Origin: Paramecium octaurelia
Taxonomy: Eukaryota > Ciliophora > Oligohymenophorea > Peniculida > Parameciidae
DNA: 64,000 nt
Assembly (NCBI GenBank): GCA_905182995.1
Contig: CAJJDP010000087.1
Location: 363,160 to 427,159 of the forward strand
Direction of reading: 5' to 3'
Part shown: piece after piece, positions 35,556 through 47,558 of the stretch
Layout: every line of letters begins with the position of its first letter
How positions within the stretch are numbered: position 1 is the stretch's first letter
The notes under the pieces: model-generated
Databases searched by the model: none
What the model was told of the DNA's origin: nothing
Seen by the model: only the letters and a program-made list of their open reading frames with translations
Made by a program: the position numbers and the translations under genes

Positions 35556-37106
35556 ATGGGGCAGTAACAATCTACAGGATATGACTTATCATAATATTCA
35601 TATATGGATGAAGTCACAGATCCAATTTATGGAGAAGGCAAGCTATTCCAAAAGCATGAGACAGGAGAGATCATCTGTCTTATCGAAAAAATGATCTAAG
35701 AGGAAACTAAAACTTAAGAGATGTCACTTAAGTTAGATCACCCAAATCTATTAAAAATCTATCATTAATAAGTAAGTGTGATGAAGGAATTATGCTCCTC
35801 CATTACTAAATTAACTATTGTCTATGAATTTACGAGTCTAAATTTAATTACCAACATCAATCATAGAAGAACCAAGAACATTCCATTTACTCAATAACAA
35901 TTATGGGGTCTTTTGCTTCAATCGTTGAATGCCCTCAATTATCTAAAATAATTCGATATCTACCCTATGGATTTGAAGCAAATGATGATTTCTAGTTAAG
36001 GTTCTATTAAATTTCACTCTATTTAATCTAAATAAATGAGTAATTACAAAAAATTGCTTTACAATTTGACTGATGATATCCACATTTCCCCTGAGGAGTT
36101 AGTCTGTCTAAAGAGAAGAGACACTATTCTAAATTTAGATTATGAAAAGTGTGAATTGTTTCAATTAGGCTTAACATGTTTATATGCTGCTTCCTTAGTC
36201 GAAACCAATGATATTTTTGATCTAAAATTATTTTCATATTCATAGAGCAAGATTCAATAGAGAATCCAATCACTGAAATACTCAACAGATTTCAAGAATA
36301 CATTGAATCAGTTGTTGCATCAAGATCCCTAAAATCGAGGTACATTCTATACTTGGTTAAACCAATTGGCATAAATAGATGCTGAAAATAACATGTTATT
36401 ATTGTAATCTTAGAATTAATCCAATAATCTTAAGATTAATAAATAGGTTAATTAATTTGCAGATTATCAAATAGAATATATGCCTCAAAATCTTCCTTAA
36501 AGAATTCCTGAACCTGCTTAATCTCAATACTTAATTTCATTATAGTCAAATAAACCAGCTTCAAACCTTCCTCAAAGAAGTATACCACAAAAACCTTTTC
36601 ACATAGTTACTCCTGATTAATCGAGAATTTCTAAAGATATTAAGAGATCGCAATTATCTCTTTAACACCCACATGATAATAATAAAAGTGAATAACAATT
36701 GTACCAGGATTCAGGACCAACAATTTAAACTCAGAATGATGAAAACTTTGACAATGATTAATTCAAACTGTAACAACCATAACAGCAATTCGATTAAAAT
36801 TATTTTTCTAACTTACCGGCAAATAATAACCTTGTTAAGAATTCTCAATATCCTATTAAAATGCCAACATATCCTTCAAATATCCAATAGCAACAACCCC
36901 CCAATTCTTTTAATGTATTAAAATAGAATAATTAATATTCATAATAATTATAAGCTCAAAAACAATCGTAGATATCCTAACATAGTAACAAAAGTCAAAG
37001 AGAGGAGAGGATTGAGCAGGCAGTCAAGTCATCCAAAATGGCACTGCAACAATTTGAATTTGCTCTATAATCGGCATCAAAGGGGCAACCTCCTGGTAAT
37101 CTATGA
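35556..37106 (+). CDS. Pseudokinase-like protein with Gln/Asn/Ser-rich tail
   Basis: One frame of 516 residues without introns. The first ~230 residues resemble a kinase fold: KLDHPNLLKIYHQ (alphaC-beta4), LTIVYEFTS (hinge), QLWGLLLQSLNALNYLK (alphaE), and after the activation segment CELFQLGLTCLYAASL, which corresponds to the DVYSLGVTLL helix alphaF. Where HRD should be there is FDIYPMDLKQMMIS, and where DFG should be GSIKFHSI, so the catalytic residues are absent. The C-terminal ~280 residues are low-complexity with many Gln, Pro and Asn. A scaffold role is likely. ATG 35556; TGA 37104-37106. Confidence 0.78.
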
Positions 37107-37157
37107 TCAGATTATATTTATTTATTTTATCACTTATATTTTTATTAATAAAAATTG

Positions 37158-38776
37158 ATGTGGTTGGAAAATAATGAAGCTGAAATTCCTTAAGATTATG
37201 GCAAACTAAAATAATAAAACATTAAACTAAGAAACGAGTTGAAGCAAATAAACGAGTTTCTTTCAAAATAAATCGAGAAAAAATAGGATCAACAAATTAG
37301 TTAAAGACATTAATTGAATACTACTGTAGATTTAAGAGAAGGTTTGTTTCATTACTAATTTAGACACTCTCAAAGCAGAATTACTCAATGCTTAAAAATA
37401 AATAAAGATTCAATTGAAATAAATTTAAATTCTATAAAATAGACAGGAATTACTATCATTGGATAAGTAAGCATAAACAATTAATTGTAGCATTGTTCAA
37501 TTGCAATCGTAAGTTAAGAAATTAATGGATAAAGTAAAGGAACTTGAACAAGAAAATAAGATCTTGAGTAGCATAAATGGAAAACAGGAAAAAAAGTTAA
37601 TTGAGCTATCTCAAGATGATTATGTAAAGAATCGAATCGATTAATTGGAATCGGAAAATTAATTTCTAAAATAGAAAGTAATTGCCCAAAGTAAGGCTGA
37701 ACGATCGTAATCTGTTTAAGTAACCAAAATTGAACCAATCTTGAAACCTATTCAATTAACTTAGAAGTAACAAGAGTTAATGAAAGAAAAAGATCTCTTT
37801 ATTGTATTATTTAAATGATATAATCCATAGAATTAATTGCAAACAAAATTATAGGAATAGGATAAGCATATCAACATTTTGAAAAACCTCAAAACCTAAT
37901 ATGATAAACAAATTAGTCAAATGGCTCATAGAATTAAATAACTTGAGACTCAATTGTTGATATTAGGTCAACAATTATAAGATAAGGTAATTTCAGTTAC
38001 TTATTCCATAGAATTCAGAATTGAACAAAAAGAACCATTTATTGCCAAATCTAAGTGCTAGAAATCAGAGACATCAATAACAAAAAATCAATTTGAGTGT
38101 TGATAATGGTTTATTAGTTGATTAGCCTAAAACTCAAGTTTAGATAAATTAACAATATTCAAAATTGCCCTCTGAAGTCTAATCTAGACGTTAACCAGCT
38201 TTAGATTTATCATCGTAAACATTACGAAGCTAAAATTTCATAAATAATGAATTAAATCAGGATATAAAAATACTCAGAATAGAATAAGTAGGGTAAAAAA
38301 ACTAATAAGAATTTCATTTTGACATACCATAATATTTTAGATTACATAATCTAAAATTATGGTGGAAGGAGGATTATTTATAAGGTTTACAGGCTTATTA
38401 TCATTCTGCTAACTAAATCGTGAATGGTTAAATATTCTGTTAGAGCAATTTAGAAGAATTAAATCAACAATCCTTTGAATTACATTAATCAGACTGGATC
38501 CATTAAATTGGAGTTGGTTTTGAAAGCAATAAAATAAGTACAATATATAATTTAATGTCATATAGAATTCGTTAAGATAATTTCAAATTAAAATTGTGTT
38601 TTGAAATTTGGTTCTGAAATGGAGAAAATTCAAGAAATTTGTTCTGGGAAAAATGAAATAATGGGTACTATTGAAGTCTCGTTTAATTAATGTAAGATCT
38701 ATATAGCCATATTATAGTGTTTATAGCAAGTATAGGCCTTAAGGTATACGATGAGAAATTATTTGATAAAATATGA
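37158..38776 (+). CDS. Coiled-coil protein with possible C2-like C-terminus
   Basis: Starts at ATG 37158, 52 bp after the pseudokinase. The first ~300 residues are coiled coil (LKQQNIKLRNELKQINEF, KLMDKVKELEQENKILSS, IDQLESENQFLKQKV). After a Ser/Gln-rich linker the last ~150 residues look folded (DWIHQIGVGFESNK, VLKFGSEMEKIQEI, IMGTIEVSFNQLF). Introns: 22 nt near 37342, 27 nt near 37802, 25 nt near 37986, 28 nt near 38538 and 26 nt near 38693; without them TGA codons interrupt. The C2-like idea is weak and rests on the strand pattern only. It ends at TGA 38774-38776 and converges on the vault gene. Confidence 0.7.
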
Positions 38777-38912
38777 TGTAAATTACTTTCTATTGCTTAT
38801 TAATTAATCTTCTATTACATTATTCTAATAGATAAGAGGTAAAATTGTCTGGAAAAAGGAGAATCTTTGGGAAATATTAAATTGTATTATTTTGATAATC
38901 TCAAATGATAAA

Positions 38913-41643
38913 TCATTTTAGATTTTCTCCAATAAATCCATTGGCTGTGTTAAAAAGGTTGATTGGATTTTTGCCATCAGTAACCAAGAATCCTTTAAGT
39001 CCTAAGCCTCCTAATAACTTAGCCTTGGTTTCTGGTCCAGCCTTAGCCATAGCTATGATTGTTTCTTTTCCAATAGCTTAAATTTATTGCTTGAATTTCT
39101 TGATTTCAATATCTGACAACTCTTTGGCTTTCTTGATTTCTAATTCAATAAGTTGCTAAAATATAGAAATATTAACATACTCTTTAATAGTTTAATTCAG
39201 CCTCTTGTTCTTATCTTTATTATTCTAATAAAGCCTCCTATTCAATTTATAAGGCCTTAGATCTGAGTTCAGCTTGATTGACTTCAGCTTCAGCTTTGAT
39301 CTTCTTTTCCATAGTTTCAGCTATGGCTCTAGCCACAGCCTCTCCTTCTGCTCTAACCTTGGCACTTTAAGCCTATTGCTTTAATAACTCAATTTTGGTT
39401 TCTTCTGCCTTAGCTTAATCAAGAAGCTTTTATCTAGCTAATTGACCTTTAGCCTCTTATTCTAACTTTGAAGCCTAATGTCTAGATTGCATTTCTTGAC
39501 TCTTTGAACTGATTTCAATAGCCAAATTGATACTCTAACTTAATTGTCTTCTGGTTGCTTCATCTGTAATTTCTTAGCCTTAAATATCAACAGATGTAAT
39601 GACTAGATTGTTGGCTTCAAAGGTGAATGAGGTTCTGATTTCACTTCCCTCTTTTCCAAAGACAGCTTCTCTAATTTTCATGCTGGAATTGTTATGGAAA
39701 TCTTCAAATGTAATGGAAGAAACAGCTCCTCTGACTCTGGAGGCAATTGATTTGCAAGCATCTCCAACAAAATCTTTGACTGCAAATAATTTTTATGCAT
39801 CATTAGGATCGTCCTTATTAACTTTAAAGTGCCAATTGTAACTGAGTGTTAATTTTAATTTGGCATGATCACTAGTCTCAACAATCAATTAATCAGTCAT
39901 AAAATCTGGGCCTAAACTTAGAGTTAAAGTTTGAATGAGGTTTTCTACTTTAGGTTTTCCTCCTGACAATTTAATGACTGTGAATTATTCATCAGGTCCA
40001 AGCATCACAAGATCTGGTCCAAAAACTACTCTTGACTTTTTGAGTTTGTAATCATATAATTAAATGGCTGAATTATGAGGTGCTTTGAATGAGATGATTT
40101 TAGTTTTGTCTCTTGGCTTGAGTTATTCTGAATCGAAATTATAGGTCATTTTTCCTGATGCTTACACTGATGGTGGAACATATGGTTAACCACTTGCTGC
40201 CCTTTAAACAAGAATTTCAACATTTTCTGGTAAATGCTTTTCCCATAAGGATTCATGGGCTTCCAACAAATAGGTTTTTCCTTTGATTCTAAGAATAACT
40301 TGATTATTATTACTCTTTGACTTCTCCAGTGCGATTGTCTCTAACATATATACCTTCATTGGCATCCAATGGAATGGCTCTTCTTTTTTCTATCACTGAA
40401 ACCTTCACTCCTGGGATGTATTCTCTAGGTCCTCTAACTATCCATCTTTATCCAGCCTTTCTGAATTACCCATCCTCTTCTTAATGATCATAGATGGCCT
40501 AAACCAAAAGAGCTTCTTCTTCACCTAGAATGGCAATCTAATTTTAATTAACTTTTATTACATCTTCAATTTTTCCTCCCAATAATTCCTCTCCTGGTTA
40601 TAAGAAGAAAGTTGTTTCTCCCTTGATGAGTACTTGAATTCCCCAATCGTTTTGTTAAAGTTTTGGATTATAAGGGTTTAGAATAATACAATAATTCCTT
40701 GAACCAAGTGTTATAGCCTATTCAACTGCTACCAATTATTCATAAACATCTGTAATATGAACTTAAGCCTATTTATTAGTGATGATCCATTCATTTCCTG
40801 GTTTCCTTTTGATGCCATAAACGTCAGTAAATTCATTAAGTGCTCTTAGATGAACACATACTTTATCTGTGAGAACAACTCCTTTTACTACTTCAGAGAC
40901 TCTCTCAAATGTATCCGCCAAATATGAACCTGTGGTTCTGATGAGCCATTCTTATCTATAGAATAAATCAAAATATAAATTACCCAGCTCTTCTTTCTTT
41001 GCCATTTTTATCAATGAAGGTTTGGGTTGCTTTCAATTTCAAAGCTGAGTTTGGTTTAATTACTTCAGCCTTCACTACCTCAACAATTTATTCTTCTGCT
41101 CTGGGATAGTAAGTAAATGGTCCGTTGCGTTACCTAAGTTATGTTTAAATGAAATATTACCATTCTTCGCCGGCTTACCTTTTCTTTCCTTCAACTTCGA
41201 AGTCTCTAACAGCGACTAGTCTCAAGGCTGTATTTTGTTAGACGATAAGCAATGTTTCAACTCTACCATCCAACTTCTCCCCTAAATTGTTGTTATGTTA
41301 ATAATTTACCTGGAAACAAAGGAAAAGGATCTGAATAGTCATCAGCAGTTCTATATTCTATCTCTCCCCTCTGAATTTCCACTTCGCCGTAAGCATTTTT
41401 AACAGGCAATTTTCTTACATCTCTCAATATGGGATTTTGGATCTTGCAATATGTTTTTGGTGGTAAGCTTATCATTTTGCTTGGACCTTCAATTATGCTT
41501 TCATGCTCTTTTCTGATGAATGTAAGAGGTCCAACTTCCAATCTATAATATATTCAGATTCATCATTACCTTGCTGTGTTAGTATTTTAATCTAAAACAT
41601 GAATGTATTAGTTAGGAGGAATTCTTGTGACATACTCTGCCAT
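38913..41643 (-). CDS. MVP: Major vault protein
   Basis: Main shell protein of vault ribonucleoprotein particles. The N-terminus is diagnostic: [52 protein letters not shown] and DPFPLFPGK, the first of a series of ~50-residue vault repeats (further repeats show [13 protein letters not shown]-like and LRALNEF-like strands). The C-terminal third is the shoulder and a long Ala/Glu-rich cap helix, ending GFIGENLK. About 850-870 residues after introns, the family's usual size. The first intron is 41543-41569 (27 nt). ATG 41643; TGA 38913-38915. Vaults are present in ciliates but absent from fungi and plants; their role is unresolved. Confidence 0.95.
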
Positions 41644-41972
41644 TGTATATGATATTTTAATTAATGAATTAAATAATCATTCTTCAAATGGCTTTGAGAT
41701 CATGATATATATTAAAGATTTAATTAATTCTCATTTTTTTTTTGGATACAATTTAAAAAATCGGTGTTTTATTCTAAATTACTTTAAATAAATATTAATG
41801 TTATTTTAAATTAAGTTATATTAACAATTCAAGAAAAATTAAGGTCATCCATTTTGATTTATTTGAATGCTAACATACACTTATTTAGCCTGTGCACTAA
41901 ATTAAGACTAAGTAAAAACTTTTATATCCCTTAATTGAATTAATTTTATAACTTCACTTTAAATTATTATTA
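41644..41972. other. AT-rich divergent intergenic region
   Basis: This stretch separates the vault gene start from the next plus-strand start. It contains poly-T and TTTAAAT-rich sequence and no open frame of note. Promoters for both genes must lie here, but no motif is recognised. Confidence 0.4.
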
Positions 41973-42551
41973 ATGAAGAAGGTCGATTATGATCTTTTAG
42001 TGACTGACAATGTCAATGTCACTAAATATCGTAAAATAATCAGATGTAATGGCGATGCAACTGTACATAGTTTAAAATAAAAACTATCACAATCCATCAA
42101 ATGTAGCTTTGAAATCATACTTAATGATGAGATCTTGATCGAAGGAATGCTCCTTAAAGACATTTTATCTAAACATCTGTAGAATTGCATCATTCTTAAT
42201 CCAATCAAAGAGCCTATACCTGATTAAATAAAGAAACACGATTTTCAAGTCAAATGCATGGCCCAATACAAGGAGCAAGATTAATATACGGAAGAAGTAA
42301 TAGACCAAGCTTAATTAAACAAAATTCTAGATAATCCAAATGAATTTTAAACTAAAGAGGATAGTAAGACACAGAAATGTTGTCAATATTGTCAAGTAAA
42401 AAAATAAATTCTTTCTAATTATGAAGTTTCAATGGAAAGTCTTTTAAGTGAAAATGCTGAATTAAAACATTAGATATCAGAGTTAGAAAAATAACATAGA
42501 ATCAGTACTTATAAGCAAAAACTATAATAATTATAATAACATAAAAAGTGA
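41973..42551 (+). CDS. Unknown 192-residue protein, possible ubiquitin-like N-terminus
   Basis: Single open frame from ATG 41973 to TGA 42549-42551. Residues 1-75 alternate strands and a helix in a ubiquitin-like way (KYRKIIRCNGDATVHSLKQK, CSFEIILNDEILIEGMLLKD) but without a clear match. A Cys cluster (KCCQYCQVKKQ) follows at about residue 135. The C-terminus is a coiled coil (LSENAELKHQISELEKQH). Family unknown; the ubiquitin-like suggestion is tentative. Confidence 0.65.
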
Positions 42552-42695
42552 ATATCAATACACTTAATAATCAATACATTTAAATAATAATGTTTCTTAT
42601 AAAAATAATACCTGTTAATTTTAAAAGAATGCTATTCTTTCTAACTAATAAACAAGAGCTGAAATGTTTAGAAAATCGATTAAACAATATAATTT

Positions 42696-43775
42696 TCAAT
42701 TAAACAACTCTCTTAATCTAATTACAGAGGCAACCACCTTATCTCTAATAGTTTTTTATGTTAAATGAAATCCGACCTTAATTCCAAAATCAGCATCAAT
42801 ATATCCTTTAATCGTTAAACTAGACTTATCTTTCTAACTAATTTTTAGACCTCCTAAAGTTAGATTGCCCTCCTATAATTCATTCTAATACTCTTCACTA
42901 ATAATAAATTGATTCAATTACAATTTATCTTGAAATCTCACTGATTAGAATGCAATATAATACACTTCATCTATTTTCCGAATGGTTTTTAAATAAGTAA
43001 AGTATTATTGCTTGATCATCCCTTGTCTATTCAATGTAATTTCACCAACAGCTACTTCTTCATTTAGTTTCTCCAAATTATAGGTGTTGATCAATTCAAA
43101 ATCAAACAACTTTTTTTCATTTGACCAATTTAAGAATGTCGTAATATCAGTATTAAGATCAAAAGAAAATCTAAGATATATGAATAAATACTTGATTATT
43201 AAAAACATTTTTTTATTTCTCATTTGATGTGAAGCAAATAGGTCAATGTCAATTCCATTTACGAGATACTCACTCTCACCGTTATTCTCATCTTCAATCT
43301 TCTCAATAAATGATTTCATAGTCTCTGAGGCATAAGAATTGAATTCTGATTGATTGATATTATTGATGCTCGGTAACGTTATTAATTATCCTTGTTTAAG
43401 AGAAAGGGGATATGGAGAGTCCAAACTAGGATTGGTTTTACACTCTTAATTAATCATGAATTATTGTGATTCATTTTGATTTTAATTTGAATTCATCTAT
43501 GAAGACCTAAGAGCAGATAATTATTAATTGGAAATCGTCTCAAGTGTAATGTCATTTTCATTTTTTTCATCTATTTGTGTAATTGTTTTTTCATTTGATT
43601 AAGTTCTATCTTGGGTGAAGCCTAATTGATGAAAATTGAATTCACTTATTTGTTGAGCATTTATTTTCCCTTATGTTTCCTCCTCTGGGTTATTCGACAA
43701 ATTGACCAACTAATGAGTTTATGTCTGAGAGATGGGTTTTGGTTTGAACAATTGAAAACACTCTTTGCATTTCAT
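42696..43775 (-). CDS. Unknown ~350-residue protein
   Basis: ATG 43775 opens a Cys-containing leader (MKCKECFQLFKPKP). A Ser/Asn/Gln-rich region of ~130 residues follows. From about residue 190 there is a folded-looking section (DIDLFASHQM, TFLNWSNEKKLFDFELIN, VAVGEITLNRQGMIK, GNLTLGGLKISQKDKSSLTI, GYIDADFGIKVGFHL). A 21-nt GT...AG segment near 43167-43187 is in frame and may be an intron; removing it deletes a hydrophobic insertion. It ends at TGA 42696-42698. I recognise no domain; the beta-rich part could be a C2- or PH-like fold. Confidence 0.65.
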
Positions 43776-44032
43776 TATTATATTTCCCATTTACAATTTG
43801 TGTATAAAATTTTAGTTTTATATTTCTCTATTAACATTAATAAAATTACTTAAAAAATCATTTCATCTTTCATATTGAATTTAGGCTTAATCAATTGTAA
43901 AATTGTGAAAGATAACAAAAATCAATAAAAATAGTAATTTTCAACGAACGTTTTAGTCTATCATCGCATTAGAAATAAAATATTAATTCCATATCGAAAT
44001 TTATATAACTAAATATTGAAATAATACAAGTC

Positions 44033-44454
44033 TCATAATTCAAATGACTATTACTTTCTTGCCTTGAACGGATTTAACCAAGTTCCGTAATCATTCTGAG
44101 TAGTACTTTAATCGCCTCCAAATTTTAATACTGTCATTGGACCTATCTAAGGAGATTCGCCGATAGTTTATTAAAATATAATGGCACTCTTTTTCGGCTT
44201 TTCACTAAAATATCATTTTTTATCTACTAATAATCTTATTCTTTTTTTGCAGGGTCAGTCTTGAACTATATTCCCAAAGATCTGAGATATGCAACCACTC
44301 TTCTCTCTACTTCCAATTACTCTCTATTTTCGCAATGGAATTAAGGCAAGAAGCTGTCCAACGACTCCACTGACTCGGCTACTCTTTAGTAATCTTCCAT
44401 TATTTCTATTTTCGACCTTGATAAATCCTCAGCAAGCCTTTTACCGTATTGCAT
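44033..44454 (-). CDS. Unknown ~130-residue protein
   Basis: ATG 44454 to TGA 44033-44035, with one 23-nt intron (GTAGATAAA...TTTTAG) that removes an in-frame TGA and joins QDYY to EKPKK. The N-terminal ~85 residues are charged and helical (LSRSKIEIMEDYQRVAESVE, EVERRVVAYLRSLG). The C-terminal ~45 are mixed (SAIIFQQTIGESPQIGPM, DYGTWLNPFKARK). No family recognised. The high charge, the canonical intron and GC content above its flanks support coding. Confidence 0.65.
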
Positions 44455-44626
44455 GTATAAATATGATAATTATAAATAATTTTTCAAAACTTATCAAATC
44501 ACCTTAAGTAGCCAAATAGTTTGGTTGGAAATCCTTTTTTCTAGGTATTAAATATTTGGTGTTTCTAATCTTCTTTTTTAGACGTATATTTATTTTATTA
44601 TTTAATCAATAATATATATTTCCTAT

Positions 44627-45365
44627 ATGGACTCCTATCTCACGCTTGAATTAAGAAAAAGATTCAACTCTTCTATGACTTATCAAGAATATCTAGATGC
44701 TTATGATAAACCTCCTCCAAAACCTAAGTTAAAGTATGAACCTCAATCATTTTAATTTAAGACCAAAAGAATCACCCGTCGTTGCTGAATTACTTCTATT
44801 GGAACCCCCAAAAGGGCCTAAACCTTAATCATAAAAATTAGAGGTATACGAACCAGATGAAATTATCCTGGAGGAATCAGAAACAGATGAACGATCAAGA
44901 GCACAATCCCCAATACAGAAACCTCCTTGTTACAAAGCTCTAAAGGCTAATGTAAATTAGATCATGTTTTAAATTACTAGAATGTCAGAGTAAGAAGCCA
45001 GAGTGAAAATTTTGTGTTTTCAGTGTATCGTTTCTTGTAAAACAAGCAGCATGTCCCTAAATAATGATAAAACTAAATTCATAAAAACTAACATCTAAGC
45101 TATTTATAAGTATGTAAGCTCTTCTTAGTTATTTCCATTTCCCAAAACCCTCCATCCTCGCCTCTCATTTCACTTCCTCCTCTCTCTAAACCTATAAATT
45201 TAACATTTAAAATAGTAAAGCTTATACAAAAAAACTTTAAAATAAACCTTACTCTTACAAAACTATATAAATCATACAGACTCACATTATTATAATATGA
45301 TGATGACATTTTTTAAAATATTTCAATCCCTTAACTGGATCAAAAATAATTATTTTTTTATCTGA
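44627..45365 (+). CDS. Unknown Pro/Glu-rich protein, C-terminal limit uncertain
   Basis: Starts at ATG 44627 (MDSYLTLELRKRFNSSMTYQ), divergent from the gene at 44454. A 28-nt intron after PKPKLK is required. The next ~100 residues are Pro/Glu-rich (SPVVAELLLLEPPKGPKPQ, EPDEIILEESETDERSRAQ). The frame remains open to TGA 45363-45365, but the last ~80 codons (from about 45115) have a different, Leu/Ser/Thr-rich composition. They might be 3' sequence reached because an intron or earlier end was missed. No family recognised. Confidence 0.55.
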
Positions 45366-45765
45366 TTCATCCTTAATATATGCCCTTGACAACGGAAATG
45401 GGTTCGTAAAAGTCTTGATTAATTATATTTGAAACTTTTATTTCGAGAAACCAGAGAAATACTAAAGAAAATTATATTGTATAAATTTGTAATCTTTTGA
45501 AGAAGTTCTATTGAATATCTTTTGACAAATCATTCATAGAAAGATATGAGATTTAAAACATTAATAATTATCAAACTCATTTATATTCTCCAATATGTAA
45601 TTAGAAAGAGAAATTGAAAAGAAATTAAAGTTAAACAATTAATTGTTTTAAATTTCTAATTAAATTATCACTTTAATTTAATTGAATACTGACGAGAATA
45701 TTATTATTATTGCATTTACAATTAAAGAATGGTTAACATAATTTATGTAATATTTTTGATCTTTA
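45366..45765. other. AT-rich intergenic stretch, no gene seen
   Basis: Lies between the 3' ends of two convergent genes. All six frames are broken or without motif. Nothing else is evident. Confidence 0.45.
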
Positions 45766-47339
45766 TCAGAAATAGTTACCAAGGAACTTTTATTCCCTTT
45801 TGAAGACCATTTGAGCAAAGAAGACAGCGTCTGTCAAACATTATTCACTTTGAGAGAACACATGCTTCTAACCTTCGAAATTAGGATGATCAAAGATTGT
45901 CAAAGTAGTTCCAGATGGTATTTATAAAGATCTGATCTCATATTAGAAATCTCTAAATAATATTAAACCCATATATACTTCATTTAGCTGAGATCTCCAC
46001 ATGTTTTCATTGATTCACCTTTGAAATAGCACTAGTTGTATATGATGACACAATCATTACCATCACTATTATTAAGATTACAGAAATTTTTACTTTACTA
46101 AAGCATCATTATTGTCTAAATTAATATCATTTGGATCAGAACTGTTATTAGACTCTGGTTCAATTGAGTTATTCTCATCAACCTAGACAGTATTTGATTC
46201 TGGTTCTGCTGAATTATTTTCTTCAGTCACTTCTTATGTCTAATTTTCAATGACGACAACTTATTGTTCATCAACAATTTATGCCTCTGCATTATTTGAT
46301 TCTTCATCAGGAATCAATTTAATTTCTTAATTGACCAAATTTTAGTTTGATGGTGAGTCATAGAATTAAATTGTCTCCTCTTAGGCTGAAAGATCTTATT
46401 GATTGTTCTCTTACTCAGAATTGACAACTTCATTTTATTGAACATCCTCTTGTTAAGCTTATGGGACATCATCAATATAGTTTTCACTTTCTTGGTTATC
46501 TTGTTAGACATCTTATTCAGTTGTTGCTTCTGCATTTGAGTCATTCTCAAATACAACTTAAACATCTTGTGCTTCAGTATCTTGTTATTATATTTCTTCG
46601 TTTTAAACTTCAGATTATTAGACTGAGTCTGTTTCAGGATCAGCATACACATCTTCATTTTCAGCCTATTGAATTTCAACATCACTTGAATTGTTGACAT
46701 CTTAATCATAGACATCAGCATCCTATTGAACTTCAACTTGAGGTTCATCAGTATATTAATCAGTTTCTTATTACTCTTGTACTTCTGCAGGCTCATCAGT
46801 TTAGGATTACAGTTAAACATCATCCTAAGCTTCAACCTAATCATAAGCAACATCTTGTTCATTTTATGTATCGTCAGTGTACTCATTGTTTTATTCTGAT
46901 TAATCATAATTGTTGTCTTCTACCTCTTACAATTATTCTGAAAAGTCTTGATCTTATGATTGAAGATCATCATAATTTTCTTACTCTTATTCTTGGACAA
47001 CCTAAATTACATGAGGTAAGTACTTCAATATTGTTTTATGGAGTCTCATCATCTGGATTTAACATTTATTGTGATTCATCGGTAGTGTTAATGTCGGTGT
47101 TCAATTGGACATCATCTAAATCCTACAATTAAGTAACAGAAGCATTGTCATCCTAAGACACTAAAGTTGTTGCCTCGACTTCAACATCCTCATTGCTTAA
47201 TTCTTTTGTATTCTCAACTACATTAACAGCATCCTCTCTAACTATATTTATAATAATACTAGTTAGTTTGTAAGAAGGACAAGACAACAGTCATTTGCTA
47301 TGTTGCCACCAATGCTAACAATAATATGTAAATTTTCAT
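45766..47339 (-). CDS. Secreted acidic protein with C-terminal beta/gamma-crystallin-like domain
   Basis: ATG 47339 opens a signal peptide (MKIYILLLALVATQ). About 370 residues follow that are mostly Asp, Glu, Gln, Asn, Ser and Val in imperfect repeats, strongly acidic and probably disordered. The last ~100 residues, reached through introns 46066-46093 (28 nt) and 45953-45978 (26 nt), are different: CVIIYNQCYFKGESMKTCGD and LTIFDHPNFEGQKHVFSQ. Both show the aromatic-x6-Gly pattern of beta/gamma-crystallin Greek-key motifs, and the second is followed by a Cys. Intron 47259-47280 (22 nt) lies after the leader. End TGA 45766-45768. Such domains often bind Ca2+, and the acidic region would too, so a Ca-binding secretory-granule or surface protein is plausible. 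The domain call is by pattern. Confidence 0.75.
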
Positions 47340-47558
47340 AAATATATATTATTAGTTTTTATAAAACGGATCCTTAAAATTTGGAGTTCTTAATATATCT
47401 AAATTGAGTACTTAGAATTAGGAAATCCTTAAAACTAGAAAGAAACTTAATATCAAAATAAATGAGAGTTGGTCATCCCAACATGTTATCAAAAAGTAAT
47501 ATTTAGTTTAACTATATATGACACATCAATAATAATTGTATCTCAAATAAGTGAATCT

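Noticed and set aside
46314-46907. 197-residue Met/Lys/Gln/Asn-rich frame on the minus strand
   Set aside because: It is another frame of the acidic repeat gene at 45766-47339; the low-complexity codons produce a long shadow frame.
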